Below, piece by piece: positions 56,953-64,000 of a stretch of 64,000 nucleotides of DNA. The stretch spans positions 1,886,980 through 1,950,979 of the forward strand of contig NZ_CP099571.1 of the NCBI RefSeq assembly GCF_040409795.1, written 5' to 3'. The notes under the pieces are model-generated. The model did not search any database. It had not been told where the DNA came from and saw only the letters and a program-made list of their open reading frames with translations. The translations under genes and the position numbers were made by a program. The stretch is from Polynucleobacter sp. MWH-UH19D. Its GTDB lineage: Bacteria; Pseudomonadota; Gammaproteobacteria; Burkholderiales; Burkholderiaceae. Numbering within the stretch: position 1 is the stretch's first letter; the number at the start of each line of letters is the position of its first letter.

Positions 56953-58013
56953 GCGGTAATTAACTTAGCCGCTAAGGCAGACCACAAGATTCCTCGCGAC
57001 CCCAGGGCAATAGCGAGGAAGATCCCTGGCTGATGAGCCAATGCGCCAATGATCGGCAACCGATCGCCAGCCACACATCGCACGCCTACAAAATGATCGT
57101 GCTTTACAAGGCTGCTAGCTTCGCCCTCTATAAAATTGACCAAACCTTTTGCTTGCTCGCGATTAAAGTTATCACTCACCTCTCTTGGGGCAAGATCATC
57201 TTCGCCCTCATCAAAACTAGAGCCGACAATCCAGCGATAGCTGCCGTCATTCAGACGCTCTGCAGGCAAGCAATAGCCATCTCCCGATAAGCCCACCTTA
57301 GGTAATTTTTTGATCCATGGGTCATTCGGCTCAATAGAAAAAATGCTCAGTTGACCGCGCACTGGCTTCAGAGGCAAGCGAACTCCAATGCTGGTGAGTA
57401 ATTTTTTGCTTTCCATTGCCGCAGCAATCACAACTCGATTTGTAGAGGCAATCACTTGGTCGTTGAGATCCAATAAAAACCACTTACCATTTCTTTGCTC
57501 AAGCTTTGCAACCTCCGTGTTCCATAAACAGACAAGACCTGTGTGTGGTCGCAAAAGATCTTTGCTTGCCTTCGACAAATTTAAGCAAGCGCCCCGAGAA
57601 ATCCAAACACCGCTTTGTGAGACTCCACAAATTTTTTCAGCCTGTTCACAATCAAGGGGAACAGCAATGTCTTCGCCAAGCTCTAATGAGCGTAAATGTT
57701 CAATTAGCCCTGCTCGATCGAATGCTTTTTCTTTTTTGGTTGGCTGAAAAATTCCGTGGGCATGCCACTCTTTGCCCCACCTTGCTTCGGCCAACAAAAA
57801 AGCCAATCGCGTTAAGCGTAATAAACGTGGGGAGCCTTTGCCTATATGGGGATGTGCAATAGCGTAGGCATGGCTTGAGCAGGCGCTCGCAGGAGCGTTG
57901 GCTGCATCAATAACGCAAACTGACTGATTGCGATTAAGTAATTCGTTAGCAATCGTTGCGCCACAAATACCAGCCCCAATCACCACGATGTCATGGTGTT
58001 GGGGTTTGGTCAT
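56787..58013 (-). CDS. mnmC: MnmC-like FAD-dependent oxidoreductase (C-terminal domain only)
   Basis: A 408-residue FAD enzyme. The dinucleotide-binding VIGAGICGATIANEL is near residue 12, and the conserved MnmC2 segments VRGQLSIFS, RCVAGDRLPIIGAL, LGSRGILWSALAA and a C-terminal APERFLAGAL follow. MnmC2 oxidises cmnm5s2U34 to nm5s2U34 in tRNA. The SAM-dependent methyltransferase half is absent. It suits the nearby mnmE, which makes the substrate. ATG at 58013 is chosen. Its 3' end lies antisense to topB's tail. Confidence 0.83.
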   Translation of the reverse strand: MTKPQHHDIVVIGAGICGATIANELLNRNQSVCVIDAANAPASACSSHAYAIAHPHIGKGSPRLLRLTRLAFLLAEARWGKEWHAHGIFQPTKKEKAFDRAGLIEHLRSLELGEDIAVPLDCEQAEKICGVSQSGVWISRGACLNLSKASKDLLRPHTGLVCLWNTEVAKLEQRNGKWFLLDLNDQVIASTNRVVIAAAMESKKLLTSIGVRLPLKPVRGQLSIFSIEPNDPWIKKLPKVGLSGDGYCLPAERLNDGSYRWIVGSSFDEGEDDLAPREVSDNFNREQAKGLVNFIEGEASSLVKHDHFVGVRCVAGDRLPIIGALAHQPGIFLAIALGSRGILWSALAAKLITAQLLEDDFALLARLGFAADLVAALAPERFLAGALAAPGALASNSKPIFPSGPKAK

Positions 58014-58053
58014 CAACAAATTTTATTAATGCGGGTTTTAGTTGCTTGATGAA

Positions 58054-59919
58054 TTAAGCGTTTAGGCGTTGTTCGATCTTGGAGCGAGTTTCTTTTAACT
58101 CTTTTGGCAAACGCTCACCAAGGTGCTCAAACAAATCTGTATGGAGTTTTAATTCATTTTTCCATTCATCAACAGCAACAGTGATCGCCTTAGCAAATTT
58201 CTCTGGAGAATAGTCTAATCCACCCCAGTGCATATCGCTGTACTCAGGAGTAATCCCAAATGGAGTTTCTTTGCCATTGGCTTTGCCTTCTGCACGATTC
58301 AAAATCCAAGAGAGAACGCGCATGTTTTCGCCAAAGCCTGGCCATACAAACTTGCCGTTTTCATCTTTGCGGAACCAGTTTACGCAATAGATTTTTGGCA
58401 ATACAGCGCCTTCGGCTTCCAACTTCTTGCCGATGTTGAGCCAATGTTGGAAGTAATCGCTCATGTTGTAGCCGGCAAATGCGATCATCGCAAATGGGTC
58501 GCGGCGGACAACGCCGATCTGACCGGTAATAGCAGCGGTGGTTTCTGAGCCCAAAGTAGCTGCCATGTAAACGCCCTCAACCCAATCGCGCGCTTCACTC
58601 ACCAAAGGCACAGTATTGGAGCGACGACCACCGAATAAGAATGCATCAATTGGCACGCCCTCTGGGTCATCCCATTTTGGATCTACTGCAGGGTTGTTGG
58701 TTGCGGCAACCGTAAAGCGTGAGTTTGGATGTGCAGCTTTGCGACCTGCTGCGCCATCGGCCGGAGTCCAGTCTTTGCCTTGCCAGTCGATCAAATGTGC
58801 AGGGGGGGTTTCCGTTAAACCTTCCCACCAAACATCACCATCATCTGTTAAGCCGACGTTAGTAAAGATAACGTCTTGATTGAGTGAGTCAATACAGTTT
58901 TGGTTAGTTTGACGATTTGTACCAGGAGCAACGCCAAAGTAGCCCGACTCTGGGTTAATCGCAAACAAACGGGTCTTACCTGTAACGGGGTCTTTGCGAG
59001 GCTTAATCCATGCAATGTCATCACCAATCGTGGTTACCTTCCAACCATCAAACCCTTTTGGCGGGATCATCATAGAGAAGTTGGTTTTTCCACAAGCAGA
59101 TGGGAATGCTGCGGCAATGTGGTATTTCTTGCCTTCGGGGGATGTCACACCCAAAATCAACATATGCTCAGCCAGCCAACCTTGGTCACGACCCATATTA
59201 GATGCAATGCGCAATGCAAAGCATTTTTTACCTAACAAAGCATTGCCACCGTAGCCTGAACCAAAAGACCAAATTTCACGAGTCTCTGGGTAGTGAACGA
59301 TGTATTTGGTTTTGTTGTTAGGCCAAGCAACGTCTTTTTCACCTGCAGCTAACGGCTTACCAACCGTATGGATACAGGGAACGAATTCACCATCAGCACC
59401 CAATTGATCAATTACGGCCTTACCCATGCGGGTCATTAGGCGCATATTGATAGCAACATATGGACTATCGGAGAGTTCAACGCCAATGTGGGCAATTGGA
59501 GAGCCGATTGGGCCCATCGAAAATGGCACTACATACATGGTTCTTCCGCGCATGCAGCCATCAAATAAGGGTTTCAGTGTCGCGCGCATTTCGCTTGGCT
59601 CTACCCAGTTGTTGGTGGGGCCGGCATCTTCCTTTTTTGCAGAGCAAATAAAGGTACGATCCTCAACGCGAGCCACGTCCTCTGGATCAGATAGGGCTAA
59701 AAATGAATTTTTACGCTTAGCTGGATTTAGGCGCTTGAAAACACCAGCACTTACCAATAACTCACAAAACTCATCGTACTCAGCTTGAGAACCATCACAC
59801 CAACGAATGGCGTCAGGTTTAGTTAGGGCCGCAACTTCTGCAACCCACTGAATTAAACGCTCGTTTTTTACGTAAGACGGCGCATTCACATTGATCTGGC
59901 CGTTAGCAGTTGAAGTCAT
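58054..59919 (-). CDS. pckG: Phosphoenolpyruvate carboxykinase (GTP)
   Basis: Converts oxaloacetate and GTP to phosphoenolpyruvate, the first step of gluconeogenesis. The P-loop is [13 protein letters not shown], the GTP-specific set ([33 protein letters not shown]) is present, and Arg and Lys active-site blocks follow. ATG at 59919 is preferred: it has an AGGGAAA ribosome binding site and gives 621 residues, whereas the longer frame to 59997 has no such site. It appears monocistronic. Confidence 0.95.
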   Translation of the reverse strand: MTSTANGQINVNAPSYVKNERLIQWVAEVAALTKPDAIRWCDGSQAEYDEFCELLVSAGVFKRLNPAKRKNSFLALSDPEDVARVEDRTFICSAKKEDAGPTNNWVEPSEMRATLKPLFDGCMRGRTMYVVPFSMGPIGSPIAHIGVELSDSPYVAINMRLMTRMGKAVIDQLGADGEFVPCIHTVGKPLAAGEKDVAWPNNKTKYIVHYPETREIWSFGSGYGGNALLGKKCFALRIASNMGRDQGWLAEHMLILGVTSPEGKKYHIAAAFPSACGKTNFSMMIPPKGFDGWKVTTIGDDIAWIKPRKDPVTGKTRLFAINPESGYFGVAPGTNRQTNQNCIDSLNQDVIFTNVGLTDDGDVWWEGLTETPPAHLIDWQGKDWTPADGAAGRKAAHPNSRFTVAATNNPAVDPKWDDPEGVPIDAFLFGGRRSNTVPLVSEARDWVEGVYMAATLGSETTAAITGQIGVVRRDPFAMIAFAGYNMSDYFQHWLNIGKKLEAEGAVLPKIYCVNWFRKDENGKFVWPGFGENMRVLSWILNRAEGKANGKETPFGITPEYSDMHWGGLDYSPEKFAKAITVAVDEWKNELKLHTDLFEHLGERLPKELKETRSKIEQRLNA

Positions 59920-60021
59920 ATGTTTCCCTATGAAAATTGAATTTTTTAATCCAATGATTTTAACATTTTGGTCATATTTGACGTATTTGCCGCCCAAGAA
60001 AAATAAGGGAGTTTGAGGGCT

Positions 60022-61395
60022 TTATTTACCAATGCAGAACTGGCTGAAAATTTTTCCCAAAAGGTCGTCGGGCAGCAGTTTTCCGGTAATTTGGCCAAGG
60101 CAATTTTGAGCTAAAGTAAGCTCTTCTGCTAATAACTCTAGTGAATTGTTGCCATTTGCTGCGAATTGTTCAGATTTTGCAATATGTTCTGCTGCCCTCT
60201 CTATGCAGTCTAAGTGACGCCTTCGGCTAACAATTGCGCCCTCTTGACTACCGCTCCAACCAACGCTTTTCAAAATTTCTTGCTTTAAAACATCTACCCC
60301 CTGACCAGTTTTGGCTGATATTGGAATAGCGCCATTTAAATATGGCCCGGGGCTACTCACCATACCCCCTATTAAGTCGGCTTTGTTTAAAACTTCCAAA
60401 ATTGGGCATTTTGGTGACACAGCCTCCAAAATGCGATCCCTTAGAGTTCCGCCCTCTGACTCCACATTCGGGGCACTCAAAAACAGCACTATATCGGCAG
60501 AATGAATGGCTTCCCAAGTTCGCTCTATTCCTTTTGCCTCAACCTCATCCGAGGTTTGTCTTAACCCAGCCGTATCAATGACATGCATTGGCACGCCCTC
60601 GATCTGAATACTCTCTTTAATTCGGTCTCGTGTAGTTCCAGCAATTGAAGTGACTATTGCTACCTCCTCACCAGCCAAAGTATTTAGCAAAGAGCTTTTG
60701 CCAACGTTTGGGGCGCCAACCAACACCAGCTGTATACCATCACGCAAAATCTTGCCTTGCTTGGCACCATTTTGAAGTGTTAGTAATTTTGTTTTAACCG
60801 CCATTAAGCGCTCGCGTGCATGGGCGTTTTCTAAAAATTCAATTTCCTCTTCCGGAAAGTCGAGTGTGGACTCAACCAAGATTCTCAACTGGGTAATTTC
60901 ATCGACGAGTGCATTAACATCCCCCGAGAAGCTTCCCTGTAAAGATCTTGCGGCGCCCCGAACCGCGGCCTCACTTTGCGCATCTATTAAATCGGCAATC
61001 GCCTCGGCCTGAGCCAAATCTATCTTGTTATTTAAATAGGCTCGCAGACTAAACTCGCCGGGCTCGGCAATTTCTAGCCCAACATCTCTGCCCAACTCTA
61101 AGCATCGCTGCATAACCAGTTCGAGTAAATGTGGACCGCCATGGCATTGCAGCTCGAGAACATCCTCGCCCGTAAAGGAAGCGGGGGCAGCAAAAAAAAT
61201 TGCCAGCACTTGATCAATCAATTGGCCATGTTTATCGCACAAGCCCAGTAACGTTGCCATTCTTGGCTGAAGATTTTTTTGAAACAAGGCTTGAATAAGC
61301 CCCGTTAAATTTTGTCCGCTAATGCGGATAATGCCAACACCCGCTTTGCCTGGGGCGGTAGCGATAGCAATGATGGGAATCTTACGCGTCACCAT
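60022..61395 (-). CDS. mnmE: tRNA modification GTPase MnmE
   Basis: With MnmG makes the cmnm5 group on U34 of tRNAs. The 457-residue protein has an N-terminal folate-binding domain, the helical domain, and an inserted G domain: GAPNVGKSSLLN, DTAGLRQ, NKAD. The C-terminus ends in the conserved FCIGK. It follows yidC on the minus strand in the origin-proximal cluster, as usual. Confidence 0.96.
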   Translation of the reverse strand: MVTRKIPIIAIATAPGKAGVGIIRISGQNLTGLIQALFQKNLQPRMATLLGLCDKHGQLIDQVLAIFFAAPASFTGEDVLELQCHGGPHLLELVMQRCLELGRDVGLEIAEPGEFSLRAYLNNKIDLAQAEAIADLIDAQSEAAVRGAARSLQGSFSGDVNALVDEITQLRILVESTLDFPEEEIEFLENAHARERLMAVKTKLLTLQNGAKQGKILRDGIQLVLVGAPNVGKSSLLNTLAGEEVAIVTSIAGTTRDRIKESIQIEGVPMHVIDTAGLRQTSDEVEAKGIERTWEAIHSADIVLFLSAPNVESEGGTLRDRILEAVSPKCPILEVLNKADLIGGMVSSPGPYLNGAIPISAKTGQGVDVLKQEILKSVGWSGSQEGAIVSRRRHLDCIERAAEHIAKSEQFAANGNNSLELLAEELTLAQNCLGQITGKLLPDDLLGKIFSQFCIGK

Positions 61396-61428
61396 TGCTA
61401 TTCGCTTTCAATAAACCTATGCCATTTT

Positions 61429-63099
61429 TTATTTGACAGCTTTTTTGCCAAATAGTTTATTGATTTGCCACTGTTGTGCAATTGACAATAGATTGTTTAC
61501 CACCCAATACAAAACCAATCCAGCGGGGAAGAAAAAGAACATGATCGAGAAAATAATCGGCATGTACAGCATCACCTTTGCTTGCACTGGATCGGGTGGC
61601 GTTGGATTAAGTTTTGTTTGTACAAACATTGATACAGCCATAATCACCGGCAATATGTAATATGGGTCAGGAACCGATAAATCGTGGATCCACAAAACCC
61701 AAGGTGCACCGCGCATCTCTACAGAAGACAACAACACCCAGTACAAGGAAATGAACACTGGGATTTGAATCAATACTGGCAAGCAACCACCCAATGGATT
61801 GATCTTTTCCTTGCGATACATTTCCATCATTGCTTGATTGAGCTTTTGTGGTTCGCCTTTGTATTGCTCCTTCATGGCCATTAGGCGTGGCTGCACCTCT
61901 TTCATGCGTGCCATGGACTTATAGCTAGCAGCGGACAGCGGGAAGAAAACAAACTTAATCAAAATGGTTAAAAGGATGATGGACCATCCCCAATTACCAA
62001 CAATATTGTGAATGTGCTCAAGTAACCAGAAAATTGGTTTTGCCAATATGGTTAGATAACCATAGTCTTTTAACAACTCAAGGCCTGGGGCAATTTTTTC
62101 CAACATGCGCTCTTCTTGCGGGCCCACGAAAAGTTGTGCATTTGCTGTGATGGTTGTTCCAGTCGCAATGGTTCCAAGTTGGCTTTGCATGCCAACCCGA
62201 TATAAATTGTTATCCAATCTTCCGGAGTAAATATCGCGCACTAGTTTTATATCTGGAATCCAAGCACTAGCAAAATAGTGTTGAACGACCGCAACCCACG
62301 CAGGTTGTCCAGCATTAATTTGTGATGGCGCTATAAATTTATTTTTTTCAAGATCAACAAAAGGGATCTTTATAAACTTATCGCTATCTGTGTATATGGC
62401 GGGGCCTGTATAGGTACTTGCAGAAAATGCGCCTCCGAATGGGCCTACTTTTGCATCCTCTGAACCATCACGAACAATCTCTGTATACAAATTTAATGGC
62501 ACAGGATTTGCAGAAAGTTGTGTTACCCGGTGCCCAACATAGACATCGTAGCTGCCCGGATTAAGGATGAAGGTTTTCTCTAGCTTCACACCACTGCGTT
62601 CTGATGATAGAACCAAAAAAGGTCTCCCAGAGCCATCCTTGCCTGAGCGGTCAAGCTTAAAGACGCTGTTGTGATTTGGTAGGTCGATCCCGCCCGCGGC
62701 GACCAACCCCGACCGTGCAACATAGGTGTGATTTGCTGTGTGTTTAAAGATTTCTACCGGCTTTTCATCGGCAGTCAACTCTTTTAGCAACTTGGCATCA
62801 ACCACATTTGCGCCAGCAGAGCTAATTTGTAAAGATAAAAGGTCGTTTTCTAATGCAAATAGTTGTGTATTTTCGTTAGCGCCAGTTTTTGTGGTGGGCG
62901 CTTGTGGCGGTGTGGCGCCCGAAATAGCAACAGGGGCATCTGATTTGGGTGAAGAAGATTTATCGCTAATGGCGGGACTCACATTTTGCTGGGAACCAGC
63001 AAACATGGAGGGCTTGCCTTCGTGAACCTGCCAATTGTTGTAAAGCATGAGCCCGGAGAGTGAAAACACAGCCCAAAGAATTGTTTTTTTAAAGTCCAT
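61429..63099 (-). CDS. yidC: Membrane protein insertase YidC
   Basis: Inserts and folds inner-membrane proteins, alone or with Sec. The 556-residue protein has the N-terminal anchor (about 5-21), a large periplasmic domain to about 345, and the conserved five-helix core starting WGWSIILLTILIKFVFFPLSA. The linker after the anchor is Pro/Ser/Thr-rich. It lies between yidD and mnmE. Confidence 0.96.
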   Translation of the reverse strand: MDFKKTILWAVFSLSGLMLYNNWQVHEGKPSMFAGSQQNVSPAISDKSSSPKSDAPVAISGATPPQAPTTKTGANENTQLFALENDLLSLQISSAGANVVDAKLLKELTADEKPVEIFKHTANHTYVARSGLVAAGGIDLPNHNSVFKLDRSGKDGSGRPFLVLSSERSGVKLEKTFILNPGSYDVYVGHRVTQLSANPVPLNLYTEIVRDGSEDAKVGPFGGAFSASTYTGPAIYTDSDKFIKIPFVDLEKNKFIAPSQINAGQPAWVAVVQHYFASAWIPDIKLVRDIYSGRLDNNLYRVGMQSQLGTIATGTTITANAQLFVGPQEERMLEKIAPGLELLKDYGYLTILAKPIFWLLEHIHNIVGNWGWSIILLTILIKFVFFPLSAASYKSMARMKEVQPRLMAMKEQYKGEPQKLNQAMMEMYRKEKINPLGGCLPVLIQIPVFISLYWVLLSSVEMRGAPWVLWIHDLSVPDPYYILPVIMAVSMFVQTKLNPTPPDPVQAKVMLYMPIIFSIMFFFFPAGLVLYWVVNNLLSIAQQWQINKLFGKKAVK

Positions 63100-63121
63100 T
63101 GAATTCGCTTTACTAATATTT

Positions 63122-63355
63122 TTAATGTGACGTCTGTTTTACAGCAGGATCATAACCACCATGTGACCAAGGGTTACAGCGCAATACCCTCCAGGTTGCC
63201 AACGCAATGCTTTTGACAAAACCGTAGTGATTAAAGCAATCACACGCATACTGGGAGCATGTTGGCACGTATTTACAGCGTGCGCCCAAATATGGGCTTA
63301 CTACTATTTGATAAAGCCTAATGAGTTTAGTTGCAGCAGTGTTGAGAATGCGCAC
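63122..63355 (-). CDS. yidD: YidD (membrane-protein-insertion factor)
   Basis: A 77-residue protein of the YidD family, with YQIVVSPYLGARCKYVPTCSQYA and a RCNPWSHGGYDP motif. The start codon is GTG, and it directly abuts the rnpA stop codon. It assists YidC-dependent insertion in other bacteria. Confidence 0.93.
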   Translation of the reverse strand: MRILNTAATKLIRLYQIVVSPYLGARCKYVPTCSQYACDCFNHYGFVKSIALATWRVLRCNPWSHGGYDPAVKQTSH

Positions 63356-63673
63356 TTAAATAAGCTCCGCCACCCGCGAACGAAGGAAATCTTTTTCTTT
63401 TTTTCTGAGCCTGCCGCGCGTTTGTTGACCAATTGGTTTTTTAAGCTTAACAACGACGTCTTTATTTAAGCCCTTCGACTGTGCCGCCCAAACCAGGTTA
63501 CGAACCATTCTTTTGAGGCGGTTTCGGTCCACGGCTCTTTTGACTAGTTTTTTGGCAACCGCTAGCCCTAAATCAGGGTTGGCATTATTTGCGACGTCCC
63601 CAGAATACAGGCCCCAATACACGTTTGTTTTGGGGCGCGTTTTAAGTAATTCAGAAATCCTTGTGCTATTCAA
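63356..63673 (-). CDS. rnpA: Ribonuclease P protein component
   Basis: The basic protein subunit of RNase P, which matures tRNA 5' ends. The 105-residue protein carries the RNR motif VDRNRLKRMVRNLVW. The start codon is TTG at 63673. It sits between rpmH (7 bases) and yidD (0 bases), the canonical order. Confidence 0.93.
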   Translation of the reverse strand: MNSTRISELLKTRPKTNVYWGLYSGDVANNANPDLGLAVAKKLVKRAVDRNRLKRMVRNLVWAAQSKGLNKDVVVKLKKPIGQQTRGRLRKKEKDFLRSRVAELI

Positions 63674-63680
63674 CTATTAA

Positions 63681-63815
63681 CTAAACAGCTAAGCGTTTGC
63701 GGCCTTTGGCACGTCGAGCATTTAGTACAGCGCGACCACTTTTGGTTTTCATGCGAACACGAAAGCCGTGTGTGCGCTTGCGACGAGTTACTGATGGTTG
63801 ATACGTTCTTTTCAT
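63681..63815 (-). CDS. rpmH: 50S ribosomal protein L34
   Basis: A 44-residue protein [20 protein letters not shown] continuing to the end [11 protein letters not shown], unmistakable L34. It starts at ATG 63813-63815 and stops at TAG 63681-63683. A longer ORF in another frame across this region is a shadow. It is the first gene of rpmH-rnpA-yidD-yidC-mnmE, reading away from the origin. Confidence 0.98.
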   Translation of the reverse strand: MKRTYQPSVTRRKRTHGFRVRMKTKSGRAVLNARRAKGRKRLAV

Positions 63816-63879
63816 GATAGATCCCTGCAAAACCCAATATTTTCCTTGTTGCAGGACAAAAGGTCAATCCATCTCAATA

Positions 63880-64000
63880 AATATATAGGTGTTTTTATTT
63901 ATTTTTTGTTGCTTTTTATTTAAACCTCTAATTTATAAGTCATTTTTTTGTTTATTCACAAGTTATCCACAGGATTTCCACGACTTTTTACCTTGTGGAT
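63880..64000. other. Likely part of oriC: AT-rich unwinding region and DnaA boxes
   Basis: An AT-rich tract (about 63880-63951) is followed by DnaA boxes TTATTCACA (63952-63960) and TTATCCACA (63963-63971), 11 bases apart, and by TGTGGAT at the very end (63994-64000), the start of an inverted box. Together with rpmH next door, this fits the rpmH-dnaA interval where the origin lies in many proteobacteria. The window ends before the rest. Confidence 0.75.

Noticed and set aside
63670..63867. 65-residue minus-strand ORF over the rpmH region
   Set aside because: It is an out-of-frame shadow; the real L34 is read in another frame at 63681-63815.

Overview
The window looks like a Burkholderiales (Betaproteobacteria) chromosome with moderate-to-low GC. 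Gene content, protein sequences and gene order resemble freshwater Polynucleobacter; this is recognition from the sequence, not a database search. It ends at the chromosome origin: the last genes are mnmE-yidC-yidD-rnpA-rpmH, all on the minus strand, followed by an AT-rich tract and DnaA boxes. dnaA is expected just beyond base 64000. No insertion sequences, prophage genes or CRISPR arrays were seen. Coding density is very high and most genes lie in compact operons.

Layout. 1-8.5 kb (minus): slt, an NDUFA9-like reductase and cca; then the S-adenosylmethionine cycle genes metF, ahcY and metK. ahcY has an S-adenosylhomocysteine riboswitch with a large palindrome just upstream, and metK has a foldable leader. 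8.6-12.8 kb: two LpxL-type acyltransferases, dapF, pyrE and xthA. 12.8-19.1 kb (minus): dksA-argB-slmA-metX-metW-ampG, preceded by a COG0523 metal GTPase with a long His tract. 19.2-24.1 kb (minus): xerC-DUF484 and gatCAB. 24.2-29.8 kb (plus): the cell-shape operon mreB-mreC-mreD-mrdA-rodA. 29.9-38.4 kb: HU; a small membrane protein and an LpxO-type hydroxylase separated by a perfect FNR-type box; then can, a third LpxL paralogue, a metallophosphoesterase and a Ser/Thr kinase fused to a UspA domain; then a pseudouridine synthase and prfC.

38.4-46.9 kb is the accessory part. It holds small lipoproteins, transporters, a MOSC protein, a phosphatase, an OmpV-like protein, an orphan tandem glycine riboswitch with its own promoter in front of a 63-residue gene, an orphan ModA-like binding protein with a TauE/SafE permease, Dps, MAPEG, and an alpha/beta hydrolase bracketed by tRNA-Phe and a degenerate copy of its 3' end plus terminator. 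46.9-53.3 kb (minus): def-fmt-rsmB-DUF4390-ntrY-ntrX. 53.4-59.9 kb: a core-only DprA, topB overlapping antisense with mnmC, and pckG. 60-64 kb: the origin-proximal cluster.

Functional themes are one-carbon, methionine and SAM metabolism under RNA control, envelope construction (Mre/PBP2/RodA, Slt, AmpG, LpxL-like enzymes, LpxO) and translation and tRNA modification (Gat, Def, Fmt, RsmB, MnmE, MnmC, PrfC). The points most worth a second look are the orphan glycine riboswitch, prfC with no standard start codon, the tRNA-Phe-flanked module, the kinase-Usp operon and the layered control in front of ahcY and metK.
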